A DNA stretch of 53,715 nucleotides from Nitrospirota bacterium (GTDB taxonomy: Bacteria > Nitrospirota > Nitrospiria > Nitrospirales > NS-4). The notes beneath the pieces were generated by a model. The model was not told the origin of the DNA. It saw only the letters and a program-made list of their open reading frames with translations, and did not search any database. How positions within the stretch are numbered: position 1 is the stretch's first letter; every line of letters starts with the position of its first letter. This document shows positions 32,287-42,989 of the stretch, in pieces. The stretch covers positions 1-53,715 of the forward strand of contig VBOG01000035.1 in the NCBI GenBank assembly GCA_005877815.1. Reading direction: 5' to 3'. The position numbers and the translations under genes were made by a program.

Positions 32287-33852
32287 CTAGCTTTTGGAGG
32301 CTTCCAATTGCCGGTCGAAACCGGGCAAGATGGCCTTGAAGAATGCATTCTCAAACAGGCGGACGAGCGTTTCCCATGTGTCGGTTTTGGGATTGTCAGC
32401 CGGGCCTGAAACCGTCACCTTCGTCGCGACTTCCGCGCGCGGCTGGTTCTCCAGCAACTTTGCGACCGTATCTATCAGTCCTTCATAGAGCTTCCGGAAC
32501 GTGCTTTTTTCTTTGTCCTGCCGCTTGTCGTAGGCTTTTATGTCTTTGAAGAGCGGCTTCATATAGCCGTGGACGGTGCCGTCCTTGACCGACAGTTCCG
32601 AGTAAAACGAGAATTCACCCTGCACGACGTCGAAGTTGCCGTAGGCCCGCAGCAGCTCATTCATCGAACGCATTTGCGCCTGTTCGATCTTGACGTTCAG
32701 GTCGAAGTCCGGCGATTTCTGTTCCGGACGGAATGTGCCGCTGACCAGCGTGTCGCCGCTGCCCATGAATTTGCCCTTTATTTTGACCGTGCCAGTGCCC
32801 TCCGTGAACTGGTTGCTGATATTCGCGAGCTCCAGATGGGCCCCGGTGAGGTACACCCGGTAGGTGGGAACGGCGGCCTCGTTGACGAACCCGAATTCGC
32901 TGTTCTTGATCACGGCATGGTCCACGCGAATCAAGGTTTGCGGGTGATTCCCCAGTTCCTTCGCCGTCTCGACCGTCTTTTCCTTCACCTCTTGTTCGGC
33001 GGCGGCCGTGACGACTGCATGGACATAATCCACGCGGGCGCCTTCGATCGTGACGCGCTTGAGGTTCGCCACCGTCGTGCTATCGGCGGCATATTCGATG
33101 TGCCCGTCCCCCGAGAGGAGCCCGTGCCGGAGCTGTACGTTGTAACGGCTGGTGACGGGCAGCAGGTGATCCAATTCCACGTGGTCAAGCTTGATCTCGG
33201 CGTCGACGCCCATATGCGGCTCGGCGAGGAAATTGGCATGGCCATTCGCCACGACCTTGCCGGATTTAAAAAGAATCCCATCTAAATGAAGATCCGATGG
33301 GTAGGCGTCGTTCCTATAATGAATGTTCCGGATGTTGCCGACGCGAAAATTGAAGTGATGGAACACCAGGGGCCTGGAGGGGTCCTGGTCCACGTACGTC
33401 CCCTCGGCATCGGTGATTTTAAACTCGTTGATCTTGATGGGATAGAACGAATAGACCGCATCACGCCATCCTTTTTCTTTGACCGGCACCGGGTCCTTCA
33501 CTTCTTTGGCCGCCTGGGGCAACGTAATGTGCAAGACGGGCCGTTCGATGAGGTAATCGCTGACGATGTGGCCCGTGAGCAGGTGCCGCCATTGCACGCT
33601 AAAGTGCCATCTGGGAAGATGCGCGACCGGCGGGTCGGGGTGCGCGGTCTGATACATCGTGGCGTCGAGAATCTCCAGGGAAAGATTCGGATACAAATGG
33701 GCTTTGCCGATGCGGAAACTATACCCCTTCACATAGGCGTTGAGCTGCCCCTCGATGAAGGCACGAAGCGGCTCGTCGATAAAAAACAGGGCTGTGAATG
33801 CGATGGCGACAAGGAGGGCGATGCTAACGGCAAACCCACGCAGTATTCTCAT
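32287..33852 (-). CDS. DUF748/AsmA-like membrane-anchored protein
   Basis: N-terminal TM (MRILRGFAVSIALLVAIAFTALFFI), long repetitive beta-rich segment (IKLDHVELDHLLPV...GLLSGDGHIEYA...VKIKGKFMGSGDTLVSGTF). Confidence 0.65.
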   Translation of the reverse strand: MRILRGFAVSIALLVAIAFTALFFIDEPLRAFIEGQLNAYVKGYSFRIGKAHLYPNLSLEILDATMYQTAHPDPPVAHLPRWHFSVQWRHLLTGHIVSDYLIERPVLHITLPQAAKEVKDPVPVKEKGWRDAVYSFYPIKINEFKITDAEGTYVDQDPSRPLVFHHFNFRVGNIRNIHYRNDAYPSDLHLDGILFKSGKVVANGHANFLAEPHMGVDAEIKLDHVELDHLLPVTSRYNVQLRHGLLSGDGHIEYAADSTTVANLKRVTIEGARVDYVHAVVTAAAEQEVKEKTVETAKELGNHPQTLIRVDHAVIKNSEFGFVNEAAVPTYRVYLTGAHLELANISNQFTEGTGTVKIKGKFMGSGDTLVSGTFRPEQKSPDFDLNVKIEQAQMRSMNELLRAYGNFDVVQGEFSFYSELSVKDGTVHGYMKPLFKDIKAYDKRQDKEKSTFRKLYEGLIDTVAKLLENQPRAEVATKVTVSGPADNPKTDTWETLVRLFENAFFKAILPGFDRQLEASKS

Positions 33853-33938
33853 CTCATTACGATAGGCAAAGAGAGCACAGAGAGCCATGCCCCTTCAGGA
33901 CTAGGTACGCGAGGCTATGAGAAGAATGGACGAAGCGA

Positions 33939-34823
33939 TCAGCAGCTGACGTTCAGGCCGCAGGTGATGACGGGAGGCAACGCGCCGCTCACGCCGGCCG
34001 GAGGAAGGGCCGGGGGCTGGACCGATAAGGATCTGGTTTTTGGCAACGGCGCGGGAAGTGAAGTCTTGGGAGCGGCGGAAGGGGACGCGTCTGCAAGGTT
34101 GGTGGTGACCGACTTCACACCGAGTGACGCCAGGAGCTGTTGCCCTTGTGACCTGACCATGGATTTCGGAAATTGTTGCACGAGCGTTGTTAAGGATTGA
34201 ATGGCGCGTTCTTTTGCGCCGATGTCCCGGTAGGTCAGGGCCAGGTAATACCAGGCTTCGGCTGAGACTTCCGCGTCCGGATATTGTCCCAACAGTCCCT
34301 CGAACCGGTGAAGGGCTCCAAGATACGCCTCCTGCCGGTAATAATGCTTGCCGACGTAGAGTTCGTAACCGGCGAGATGCTCCCGGCATTCCTTGATCTT
34401 GGACCGTGCATCGTCTTCATACGGGCTGCCCGGGAATTCCTTCAAGAGCTTTTGCATTGTCTCCATGGCGTGTCGCGTCGGCTCGGGGTCCCGGTCTCTC
34501 GTCGAGACCTGTTTGAAGTAGCTCATCCCCAAGCGATATTGCGCATACGGCGCCAGCGTGTGCGTTTTATGGAGATCGAGGAAGTGCTGGTATTCGACAA
34601 TGGCCTCCGCATAGTCTTCTTTTTCGAAGAAGGCTTCAGCCCGTTTCATGATCACGTGAGGATCGTAGTTGCGCTCGATGGGGTCTTGTTTGAGGACCTG
34701 TTCGTCAGCATTGGAGACGCGTGACGCCTCACCGTTTTTTACATCGGGAGTTTTCGGCGTGCTGGAACAACCGGAGAAGAGGAGGACAGCCACCAGGGCC
34801 GCCAACGGCATGTATGATCGCAT
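33939..34823 (-). CDS. bamD: BamD-like outer-membrane assembly lipoprotein (TPR)
   Basis: Lipobox LLFSGCSS; AEAFFEKEDYAEAIVEYQHFLDLHKTHTLAPYAQYRLGMSYFKQ; ARSKIKECREHLAGYELYVGKHYYRQEAYLGALHRFEGLL. Confidence 0.85.
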   Translation of the reverse strand: MRSYMPLAALVAVLLFSGCSSTPKTPDVKNGEASRVSNADEQVLKQDPIERNYDPHVIMKRAEAFFEKEDYAEAIVEYQHFLDLHKTHTLAPYAQYRLGMSYFKQVSTRDRDPEPTRHAMETMQKLLKEFPGSPYEDDARSKIKECREHLAGYELYVGKHYYRQEAYLGALHRFEGLLGQYPDAEVSAEAWYYLALTYRDIGAKERAIQSLTTLVQQFPKSMVRSQGQQLLASLGVKSVTTNLADASPSAAPKTSLPAPLPKTRSLSVQPPALPPAGVSGALPPVITCGLNVSC

Positions 34824-34990
34824 CGGGAGGCATGATAGCAAATTTTCACCGCCACATCAACCCTACGGTTCTAGCATTCAGGTGTTTTACCCTACTCTTG
34901 AGGGTTAGGTAGCGTCGTGCAGCGTGTGATGCTTGTAATGGTGCGGCCCGTGCGAGGAAAATAGAAAGGTTGACGGGTGAGGGTGAGGGT

Positions 34991-35974
34991 ATGGGACAAC
35001 GAGCGCGGATCGTCGGGACGGGCAGTGCCCTTCCTGAGCGAATTGTCTCCAACGAGGAACTGGCCGGCCTGACTGGCATCAGCTCGGCGGCGATCTGGCG
35101 CCGGACGGGCATCCGCGAGCGTCGCTGGGCCGCACCCGACGATGCGACGTCCGACCTCGCTGCGCGCGCGGCCACCGCGGCATTGGCACAGGCGGGCATC
35201 GCGCCTTCCGCGCTCGACGCCATCATCGTCTCCACCACGTCCGGCGATACGTTATTTCCCGCCACCGCATGTCATGTTCAGCGGCTGCTTGATGCGAAGC
35301 GGGCCTTTGCATTCGATCTGTCCGCGTCATGCTCCGGCTTTCTCTATGCGCTTTCAGTCGGCGATCAACTGATTCAAGCAGGAAGCGCGCGGCGAATTCT
35401 CGTGGTGGCGGCCGAGATCAAATCCCGCTTTTTGAACTTTTCTGAAGGAGAAACCGCGATCCTGTTTGGTGATGGAGCAGGCGCGGCGGTGCTGGTCCCC
35501 GAGAGCGAAGGCCGTGGAATCGTCTCGGTCAGCCTGGGGACCGATGGATCTCAAGCCAATCTGATCCAAATCCCGGCCGGCGGTTCACGGGTGCCGGCCT
35601 CCGAGAAAACCGTCGGGCAGGGACAGCATGCTATCACAATGCGTGGGCCACGGCTCTTCCGCGCCGCCGTCCGTCGCCTGGAGTCCGCCGTGAATGCGGC
35701 GCTCACGGAGAATGAGTTGACGGTGCCGGGGGTGAGCTGGTTCCTGTTTCACCAGGCGAACGGACGGTTGCTGGAGAAGGTCAGGGAGCGGCTGGGCGTC
35801 ACATCCGAGCGGACGGAGAGCGTGATTGAACGCTACGGGAACACGTCCTCATCTTCGCTGCCGATCACGCTGGATACCGCCATCCGGGCGGGCAAGATCA
35901 AACCACATGACCTCGTGCTGATGGCGACCATCGGCGGAGGACTGACCTGGGGCACGGCGCTCATGCGCTGGTAG
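34991..35974 (+). CDS. fabH: 3-oxoacyl-ACP synthase III
   Basis: RIVGTGSALPERIVSNEEL; FDLSASCSGFLYAL; VSWFLFHQANGRLLE; RYGNTSSSSLPITLD. Confidence 0.93.
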   Translation: MGQRARIVGTGSALPERIVSNEELAGLTGISSAAIWRRTGIRERRWAAPDDATSDLAARAATAALAQAGIAPSALDAIIVSTTSGDTLFPATACHVQRLLDAKRAFAFDLSASCSGFLYALSVGDQLIQAGSARRILVVAAEIKSRFLNFSEGETAILFGDGAGAAVLVPESEGRGIVSVSLGTDGSQANLIQIPAGGSRVPASEKTVGQGQHAITMRGPRLFRAAVRRLESAVNAALTENELTVPGVSWFLFHQANGRLLEKVRERLGVTSERTESVIERYGNTSSSSLPITLDTAIRAGKIKPHDLVLMATIGGGLTWGTALMRW

Positions 35975-36014
35975 CGTGGGGGATTCTCCAGGGACAGCAT
36001 GCTATACTCGCTGG

Positions 36015-36512
36015 ATGAAACCTCATGAATGCCGGCGCTTGATCGGCGCATGGATGCTTGCTCTGGTGGCCATTGGCGCCATGGGTTGTTCCAAGCCGAG
36101 CGGCGTGCTGCCGAGCGATGCGGCGCAAGTGCGAAAGATTGACGAGGCGGTCGAGCAACTCCGCCAATCCTACATCCATAAAGACCCGAAGGCGTTTCAT
36201 GAGCTGTTGATGCCGCTCGACAGTCTCCGTCGGCTCGAGTTGGAAATCGAGCGCGACTTCGCAATTTACGATCGCATCAATGTGGATTTCGGCATTGACC
36301 GGGTCCTCGTCGAAGGCTCGGATGCGGCGGTCTATTTCCATTGGCAAGGCCAATGGCAGCGGAAAACCGACGACCAGCCGCTTCGTGAACGCGGCCATGC
36401 CATTCTCCATCTCGTCGGCCACAAGGATATGGTGCTGAGCTCGGTCGAAGGGGATTCACCCTTCGGCATCTCCGGCCGCCGATTGCCGACCGATCGAGCG
36501 TCGCAGCCCTAA
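36015..36512 (+). CDS. Putative lipoprotein of unknown function
   Basis: MKPHECRRLIGAWMLALVAIGAMGCSKPSG lipobox-like; no family recognised. Confidence 0.6.
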   Translation: MKPHECRRLIGAWMLALVAIGAMGCSKPSGVLPSDAAQVRKIDEAVEQLRQSYIHKDPKAFHELLMPLDSLRRLELEIERDFAIYDRINVDFGIDRVLVEGSDAAVYFHWQGQWQRKTDDQPLRERGHAILHLVGHKDMVLSSVEGDSPFGISGRRLPTDRASQP

Positions 36513-36516
36513 CACC

Positions 36517-38157
36517 ATGCCCGCACAACGTTCGCACACGACACGCAAGACCTTGTCCGCCGTCGATTTCCTTGTGATTGGAAGCGGGGTGGCCGGATTG
36601 CGCGCGGCGATCGGGTTGAGTCGCGCCGGCCGGGTCATGATTCTCACGAAGGGCATCACGGCGGAAGGCAGCTCGATTTATGCCCAGGGCGGGGTCGCCG
36701 TCGCCCCCGAGGAAGAGGACATTGCGCTCCACCGCGAGGATACCATCCGCGCGGGCAAAGGGTTGTGTCGTGAGGAAACGGTGCAAGTCCTGGTCGCCGA
36801 GGGGCCGGCCCGCATCCAAGAGCTGATTGATTGGGGCGCCCGTTTCGATAGGGAAGGGACGGGATATGCATTCGCGCGCGAGGCGGCGCACAGCCGCGAC
36901 CGCATCATGCGCGCCGGAGGGGATGCGACGGGGACCGAGATTGTTCGCGTACTGCTGAAGCGGGCTCGGGGGTTGAGGCGGATTGTGTGGAACGATCATC
37001 ATTTTACGATTGACCTTCTGCTCGACCGCAATGGGCGTTGCGCGGGCGCGCTCGTTCTGGACGAAGCCTCGGGAGCACTCTCACCGGTTCCGGCAAAAGC
37101 CGTCGTGCTTGCGACGGGAGGCGCCGGCCAGATCTATTCGCGGACTACGAATCCTCCGAGCGCGACAGGGGACGGCATCGCCATGGGGTACCGGGCCGGC
37201 GCGCTGGTCGAAGACATGGAATTCGTCCAGTTCCATCCAACCGCGCTCTACATGCCGGCCACTCCGCAGTTCCTGCTGTCGGAAGCGATGCGCGGAGAAG
37301 GCGCGATCCTGCGCAATGTCAAAGGCGAGGCATTCATGAAGCGGTACCATGAGCTGGCGGAAGTCGCGCCCCGCGATATCGTGTCCCGGGCGATCTGGAA
37401 TGAGATGCAGCTCACCGGCGCGCGCCATGTCTATCTCGACGTGACCCATCTCGGGGCGGACTTCATCAAGGCTCGCTTCCCGACGATTTACGCGACGTGT
37501 TTACGATATGACGTGGATATCACCGAAGAACTCATTCCGGTCTGCCCCGGCGCCCACTATATGATGGGCGGCGTCTGGACCGACGTCCATGGCGCCACCA
37601 GCGTGCCTGGATTGTTTGCGGCGGGGGAGGTGGCCTGCACCGGCGTCCATGGAGCGAACCGGCTGGCCAGCAACTCGTTACTCGAAGGTCTCGTCTTCGC
37701 GGCTCGCGTGGTGGATGCTGCGGTTGAGTCCGCGGCGAAGGTCCCGAAGGACCGGTCTTATGCGGAGCAGTTAGTGGTGGCGAACGGCCATGGCAGTCCC
37801 AAAGGGTCGTCGCCGGATATGGAAAAGATCCTCAACTCGTTTCGCCGGTTGATGTGGGAAAACGTCGGCATCATCCGAAGCGGCGAAGGACTTCGGACGG
37901 CCATCTCACGGGTTGCAGAATGGGATGCGCAAGTGAAAAACTGGTGCCGCACTCGCCGTGAGTGGGAAATCTGGAACATGATCACGGCAGGCCGCCTGAT
38001 CGCCGTCGCGGCGCTTCACCGCACTCACAGCGTCGGGGCGCATTTCCGGTCGGATGACACTGGCGAGCGGCCGGTCGAATGGGAGCAGCACATTCAACTG
38101 GAGGCAGTTGCCGGAGAGGGAGGAATCGAGCCGGGAAGGCGGATTCTGAAGACGTGA
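36517..38157 (+). CDS. nadB: L-aspartate oxidase
   Basis: DFLVIGSGVAGLRAAIGL; GSSIYAQGGVAVA; FVQFHPTALY; APRDIVSRAIWNEM; HYMMGGVWTD; CTGVHGANRLASNSLLEGLVF. Confidence 0.95.
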   Translation: MPAQRSHTTRKTLSAVDFLVIGSGVAGLRAAIGLSRAGRVMILTKGITAEGSSIYAQGGVAVAPEEEDIALHREDTIRAGKGLCREETVQVLVAEGPARIQELIDWGARFDREGTGYAFAREAAHSRDRIMRAGGDATGTEIVRVLLKRARGLRRIVWNDHHFTIDLLLDRNGRCAGALVLDEASGALSPVPAKAVVLATGGAGQIYSRTTNPPSATGDGIAMGYRAGALVEDMEFVQFHPTALYMPATPQFLLSEAMRGEGAILRNVKGEAFMKRYHELAEVAPRDIVSRAIWNEMQLTGARHVYLDVTHLGADFIKARFPTIYATCLRYDVDITEELIPVCPGAHYMMGGVWTDVHGATSVPGLFAAGEVACTGVHGANRLASNSLLEGLVFAARVVDAAVESAAKVPKDRSYAEQLVVANGHGSPKGSSPDMEKILNSFRRLMWENVGIIRSGEGLRTAISRVAEWDAQVKNWCRTRREWEIWNMITAGRLIAVAALHRTHSVGAHFRSDDTGERPVEWEQHIQLEAVAGEGGIEPGRRILKT

Positions 38158-38160
38158 CGG

Positions 38161-38811
38161 TCAGTAATGCGGCGTGATGAGCGCAGCAGTTTCGACGTTC
38201 AACCCCGTAGGTTCACGCTTTCCATCTTCCTTCAGGAAGTCTTGATAGAACCGTAAAACCCGTCGGACATATTCTCGAGTTTCCGGAATTCGGGTGTCCT
38301 TCCTGGCCTTCGCTTCTCCGGCATTGTAAGCCGCGAGGGCCAACGGGATATCGCCATGGAATCGATCGAGCAGATAGCGAAGATGACGGACTCCGCCGGA
38401 GATGTTCTGCTCCGGGTCGTAGGGGTTGGATACCTGAAGCGACCATGCGGTGTCGGGCATCAACTGCATAAGCCCCATCGCTCCCTTGGGGGAGACTGCA
38501 GCTGAATCGAACGCCGATTCTGCCTTGATGACGGCACGGATCAAGGCAGGGTCCATCCGGTGTTGAAGCGACATGACGTCGATGGTGCGATGCAGGGCTG
38601 TGGAAGGAACAGCGGGGACCACTCGGTATCTGGTGCGGTCCGACCTGAACGCCCGGAACCGGGCATCGGTGGGGGCATTCGAGAAGTGGATCACCCCGCT
38701 GGCATCCACATACCGGTAAATCGTATCGGCCGAGGCGAGAGGCGTGACCGTCAAGACGGCCGAGAATACCGTTGCCGAAAGCCACGTGGTATAGGCGTAT
38801 CCCTTAAGCAT
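38161..38811 (-). CDS. Lytic transglycosylase (SLT domain) with N-terminal DUF4124-like segment
   Basis: DTIYRYVDASGVIHFSNAPTD; MDPALIRAVIKAESAFDSAAVSPKGAMGLMQLMPDTA; LALAAYNAGEAKA. Confidence 0.88.
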   Translation of the reverse strand: MLKGYAYTTWLSATVFSAVLTVTPLASADTIYRYVDASGVIHFSNAPTDARFRAFRSDRTRYRVVPAVPSTALHRTIDVMSLQHRMDPALIRAVIKAESAFDSAAVSPKGAMGLMQLMPDTAWSLQVSNPYDPEQNISGGVRHLRYLLDRFHGDIPLALAAYNAGEAKARKDTRIPETREYVRRVLRFYQDFLKEDGKREPTGLNVETAALITPHY

Positions 38812-39011
38812 TCGGCCACGATAGCAATCGTCCTAGGATAGAGTCAACGTACATATAACGTGTAGGCGTAGCCATTGGTAGACAAATCATGAAGAATTTA
38901 CATCCGGTGAGGCTTATTTATTCAAGTAAAACATTAATTATATCGCTGCATCGTGCTGCCCGACAGGTCCTTGCCTTGTCTGAGTGAGGGGACTGTGTTA
39001 CCGTAATCGGA

Positions 39012-40343
39012 ATGTGGCTGGAACTGCTTGCTGTTGCTGGCCTCATCCTGCTGAACGGCTTCTTCGCCTGCGCCGAGCTGGCGATCGTCAATACCCGGCG
39101 CAGTCGTGTGAAGCAATTGGCCGAGGAAGGGAACCCAAACGCCCGCCTTGTCGCAGGATTTCAGGAAGACTCTGAGCGCTTTCTCGCGACCATTCAGATC
39201 GGAGTCACCGTGGCGGCCGCAACGGCGGCGGCCATCGGCGGCGCCGCGGCCGTTGAACATTTAAAACCTGCCTTGCTTGCCATTCCGCTGCCGTTCATGG
39301 AAAGCATCGCCGAACCCCTTGCGGTCGGCATCATCGTGCTCGCGATTTCATTTTTCACATTGATTCTCGGAGAATTAGTGCCGAAGATCCTGGCGCTCAG
39401 GAATCCCGAACAACTTGCGCTCATTGTCGCGGGCCCCATGGAATGGTTTTCCAAGGTGGCGGCCTGGGGGATCCGGCCGCTGACCCTCTCGACGCGTGCC
39501 GTCCTTCGGTTGATCGGGAGATCTGGCCAGGAGCAGAAACTATTTATCTCCGCCGAGGAGATCAATCTCCTCATGACCGAGGGCCGTGAAAAAGGTGTTT
39601 TCGACAAGACGGAACAGGATCTGATCCGGAGCGTCTTCGAATTTACCGACACATCCGTCAGGGAAGTGATGGTGCCGCGTCCCAAGATGTTCGCGATCGA
39701 GGTGGACACGCCGATTCCGGACGTTCTGCGGATCATCGATGAGAACAAATTCTCCCGCTATCCGGTGTACAGGAAGGAGCTGAACGACATCCGGGGGATC
39801 TTGTACCAGAAGGACCTCCTGAGTCGGGCCGTGGCGGGGCGGCCCTTCAAGCTGACCGATCTGCTCCATTCCGTCTATTACGTCCCGGAGTCTATGAAGG
39901 TGAGTGTGCTGCTCAAGGAGATGCAACGTCGCCGCATTCACATGGCCATTGTTGTGAACGAGCACGGCAGTGTGGAAGGTTTGGTTACGCTGGAGGACCT
40001 GATTGAGGAGATCGTCGGAGAGATTCAGGATGAATACGATACGGAAGAAAGGCCGGTGGAGCGGTTGAAGGACGGTTCGCTGTTGATTGACGCTTCCATG
40101 CCGATCAGGGATCTTGTTGATCTTCACGCGCTTCCCATCCCCATCACGACCGATTATGAAACCCTGAGCGGTTTCATCACTCACCAACTGCAGGGCATTC
40201 CTCGGGGCGGTGAGGTCATCCATCATGGCGGGTACCGGTTTACCGTGGTGGACCTGGGAGACCGCCGGGTGGCGAAGGTGAAAGTCGAACGCGTGGACCG
40301 ATCACACGCGGTCAAGGAACCGGTCCAAGCCGGATCGAAATGA
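39012..40343 (+). CDS. CNNM/HlyC-CorC family membrane protein with CBS domains
   Basis: LLAVAGLILLNGFFACAELAIVNTRRSRVKQLAEEGN; SVREVMVPRPKMFAI; VVNEHGSVEGLVTLEDLIEEIVGEIQDEYD. Confidence 0.92.
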   Translation: MWLELLAVAGLILLNGFFACAELAIVNTRRSRVKQLAEEGNPNARLVAGFQEDSERFLATIQIGVTVAAATAAAIGGAAAVEHLKPALLAIPLPFMESIAEPLAVGIIVLAISFFTLILGELVPKILALRNPEQLALIVAGPMEWFSKVAAWGIRPLTLSTRAVLRLIGRSGQEQKLFISAEEINLLMTEGREKGVFDKTEQDLIRSVFEFTDTSVREVMVPRPKMFAIEVDTPIPDVLRIIDENKFSRYPVYRKELNDIRGILYQKDLLSRAVAGRPFKLTDLLHSVYYVPESMKVSVLLKEMQRRRIHMAIVVNEHGSVEGLVTLEDLIEEIVGEIQDEYDTEERPVERLKDGSLLIDASMPIRDLVDLHALPIPITTDYETLSGFITHQLQGIPRGGEVIHHGGYRFTVVDLGDRRVAKVKVERVDRSHAVKEPVQAGSK

Positions 40344-41171
40344 CGTATGAAGCCGACGGGTCATCGGACCCGGCCGGCCGTCTGCAAGCACCCGCCCGTC
40401 AATCTCTCTCACCGGCAGGATTTCCTGAGTCGTATTCGTCAAAAAGCATTCGTCGGCGTTGAAGAGATCGTCGGCGGTGACAACTCGTTCCTCCGACGGG
40501 ATGCTGAGCTCTCGAGCCAGCCGCAGCACCAGCGATCGGGTAATGCCTTCTAGAATGCCGCAGTCGAGAGACGGCGTTCTGAGCCGTCCACGCTGAACCA
40601 GAAAAATATTGCTCGTCGTTCCCTCCGTCACCGCTCCCGCATGGTTCAGCAGCAATCCCTCGTAAGCGCCCGCCGCCTTCGCCTCCATTTTTGCCAGAAT
40701 GTTGTTCAGGAAGTTGAGCGATTTGACATGCGGAGGCACCGCCTCCGCCAGATTGCGTCGGGTATGGACGACGATCACCGAGACGCCCTCTTCGTACAGT
40801 GACGGAGGATAGGGTTGAAACGGCTGGGCGATGATGACGAGCGTGGGTCGTTTGCACAATGCCGGATCCAAGCCGATGTCTCCTTCCCCCCGTGAGACCG
40901 TCACCCGTACCGTTGCCTCCTGAAGGCTATTCCGGGTCAGCGATGCGCGAACCAGTTCGGCCAAGTGGCTGGGGCTGGCCGGCAGCGGGAGTTGCAGGGA
41001 GGAAGCCGAGCGGCCGAGACGCATCAAGTGTTCGGAGAGCTGAAGGACGCGGCCTTGGTAGGCGCGCATGGTTTCAAACACGCCGTCTCCATAGAGGAAG
41101 CCGTGATCGAAGACCGACACGACCGCTTCTTCCTTCGGCACAAACCGATCATTCAAGTAGACCCACATCAC
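40302..41171 (-). CDS. pabC: Class IV aminotransferase, likely aminodeoxychorismate lyase
   Basis: FDHGFLYGDGVFETMRAYQGR; VKSLNFLNNILAKMEAKAAGAYEGLLLNHAGAVTEGTTSNIF; overlaps pabB. Confidence 0.82.
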   Translation of the reverse strand: MMWVYLNDRFVPKEEAVVSVFDHGFLYGDGVFETMRAYQGRVLQLSEHLMRLGRSASSLQLPLPASPSHLAELVRASLTRNSLQEATVRVTVSRGEGDIGLDPALCKRPTLVIIAQPFQPYPPSLYEEGVSVIVVHTRRNLAEAVPPHVKSLNFLNNILAKMEAKAAGAYEGLLLNHAGAVTEGTTSNIFLVQRGRLRTPSLDCGILEGITRSLVLRLARELSIPSEERVVTADDLFNADECFLTNTTQEILPVREIDGRVLADGRPGPMTRRLHTSFRSGLDRFLDRV

Positions 41172-42640
41172 GCTTCTCGCAGGGCTTTCAGGAGCGCCTC
41201 TGCCTTGAACAGCGTTTCCTGGTACTCGCGCACGGGATCGGAATCGGCCACGATGCCCGCGCCAACCTGGAGATAGGCGTGCCCCCCCGTGATCGTCAAG
41301 GTCCGGATCGTGATGTTGAGATCGAGGTCGCCGCCGGCACTGAAATAACCGATCGAGCCGGTATACGGCCCTCGGCGCACCGGCTCCAGCTCATCAATGA
41401 TCTCCATGCAGCGAACCTTCGGCACACCGGTCACCGTTCCTCCGGGAAAGACTGCCTGGATCACATCAATCGCATCGCGGCCGGGTGCCAGACGTCCGTG
41501 AATGTTCGAGACGATGTGGCTGACGTGCGAGTAGCGTTCCACGACCATGAACTCATCGACTCGGACCGTACCATACTCGCACACCCGGCCCAAATCGTTG
41601 CGCTCGAGATCCACCAGCATGAGATGCTCGGCCCGTTCCTTGCCGTTCATCAGCAAGTCTTCCGTGAGGCGGCGATCCTCATCGGGCGTGGCGCCGCGAG
41701 GACGCGTCCCCGCGATTGGACGGGTCTCCACATCGCTGCCTGTCAGGCTCACCAGACGTTCCGGCGAACATCCGGCGAGTGTGACGTCGGGGAACTCCAG
41801 CAAGGCGGCGAAAGGCGAAGGGTTGATGTCGCGCAGCTTTTCATACACCGCTCGTGGTGAGCGCCCGCCCAGGCCCACCGTAAAGCGATGGGAGAGGTTG
41901 GCCTGGTAGATATCGCCGCGGGCGATGTACTCGAGGCACCGGCGGACGCGCCTGACATACTCGGTTTCATCGAGCCCGGGGGTGACGCTCATCGCGGTGA
42001 CAGGCGGCACGGTGGATGGCTGACAGGCAGACTCCGAGAGTCTCGACTCAAGAAGCGCCAGACGTGCGCGCCCTTCCTTATATAAGGCCTCACGCGGTTC
42101 TTTCAGAAAACGCTCGCCGAAAGGCGTAAAGACCAGCCAAAGGAGCGCCTCGTTGTGATCGATGACGGCGACCGTGTCGAAGAAGGCCAGCTCCAAGTCG
42201 GGTAAATGGAGATCATCGGGCGCTCGCCGGGGAAGATTCTCAAAGCACTGGGCAAGATCATAACCGAGAAAGCCGATGCCGCCGCCGTAGAAGGGAGGGA
42301 TGCCGGCGGGGCGTGGCACGGCCATGCGTCGCAGGAGATCGCGAAGCGCGGCCATCGGATCCCCGATGCAAGACTGCATGGGTTGATCACGTGTGATCCA
42401 CTCAAGGTGTCGGCCACGGGTCCGAAAGATCAGTGAAGGGTTGGCAGCGATAATGGAAAAACGATGGCGAGTGTCAGCCCCTCCAGAGGAATGGCCGCTT
42501 TCCAACAGCACGGGACACGGATCATCAGCCGTGAGGCGTTGATACAGATCGAATGCCGAGACCGCTGGCAGGGGGATCGTCGTGGCGAACGGAACGGGCA
42601 CGGAAGCAGTGAGAAAAGCTTTTCTGGTTGTGGCGGGCAT
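41168..42640 (-). CDS. pabB: Aminodeoxychorismate synthase component I
   Basis: GDIYQANLSHRFTV; RPIAGTRPRGATPDEDRRL; ERNDLGRVCEYGTVRV; FPGGTVTGVPKVRCMEIIDELEP; GSIGYFSAGGDLDLNI. Confidence 0.92.
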   Translation of the reverse strand: MPATTRKAFLTASVPVPFATTIPLPAVSAFDLYQRLTADDPCPVLLESGHSSGGADTRHRFSIIAANPSLIFRTRGRHLEWITRDQPMQSCIGDPMAALRDLLRRMAVPRPAGIPPFYGGGIGFLGYDLAQCFENLPRRAPDDLHLPDLELAFFDTVAVIDHNEALLWLVFTPFGERFLKEPREALYKEGRARLALLESRLSESACQPSTVPPVTAMSVTPGLDETEYVRRVRRCLEYIARGDIYQANLSHRFTVGLGGRSPRAVYEKLRDINPSPFAALLEFPDVTLAGCSPERLVSLTGSDVETRPIAGTRPRGATPDEDRRLTEDLLMNGKERAEHLMLVDLERNDLGRVCEYGTVRVDEFMVVERYSHVSHIVSNIHGRLAPGRDAIDVIQAVFPGGTVTGVPKVRCMEIIDELEPVRRGPYTGSIGYFSAGGDLDLNITIRTLTITGGHAYLQVGAGIVADSDPVREYQETLFKAEALLKALREA

Positions 42641-42779
42641 GGTCTTTTTGCGGGAATAGGAGTTTCGTTGCGTCGCATCTTAACGCAGCCGTTTCACTGC
42701 GGCAAGGCACACGTCGATCCTTGACAATCCCGTACGGATTCTGTTTAGATGGCGCCCGTTTAGCGGAGTCCGGGAGTTC

Positions 42780-42989
42780 ATGGCAAGCGAACCGAGTGAC
42801 TTCCGCAAAGGCCTCTCCTACGCCGCGCGGATCGGAGTCGAGTTGGTCTCGGCATTGGCAGTGGGTGGAGGCCTTGGGTATCTCGCAGACTGGTATTTCG
42901 GCACGAGTCCCTGGCTGATCGTCGTCGGTCTCTTCCTCGGGATGTCTGCCGGCCTCTTAAACGTCTATCGAATGGCATCGCGTCTCTGA
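42780..42989 (+). CDS. AtpZ/AtpI-like F0 accessory protein
   Basis: Small two-TM protein (GVELVSALAVGGGLGYLADWYFGTSPWLIVVGLFLGMSAGLLNVYRMA) directly upstream of atpB. Confidence 0.85.
   Translation: MASEPSDFRKGLSYAARIGVELVSALAVGGGLGYLADWYFGTSPWLIVVGLFLGMSAGLLNVYRMASRL

Noticed and set aside
38890-38990. 32-codon ORF (MKNLHPVRLIYSSKTLIISLHRAARQVLALSE) in an AT-rich gap
   Set aside because: No ribosome-binding site and no supporting motif; too short to call.
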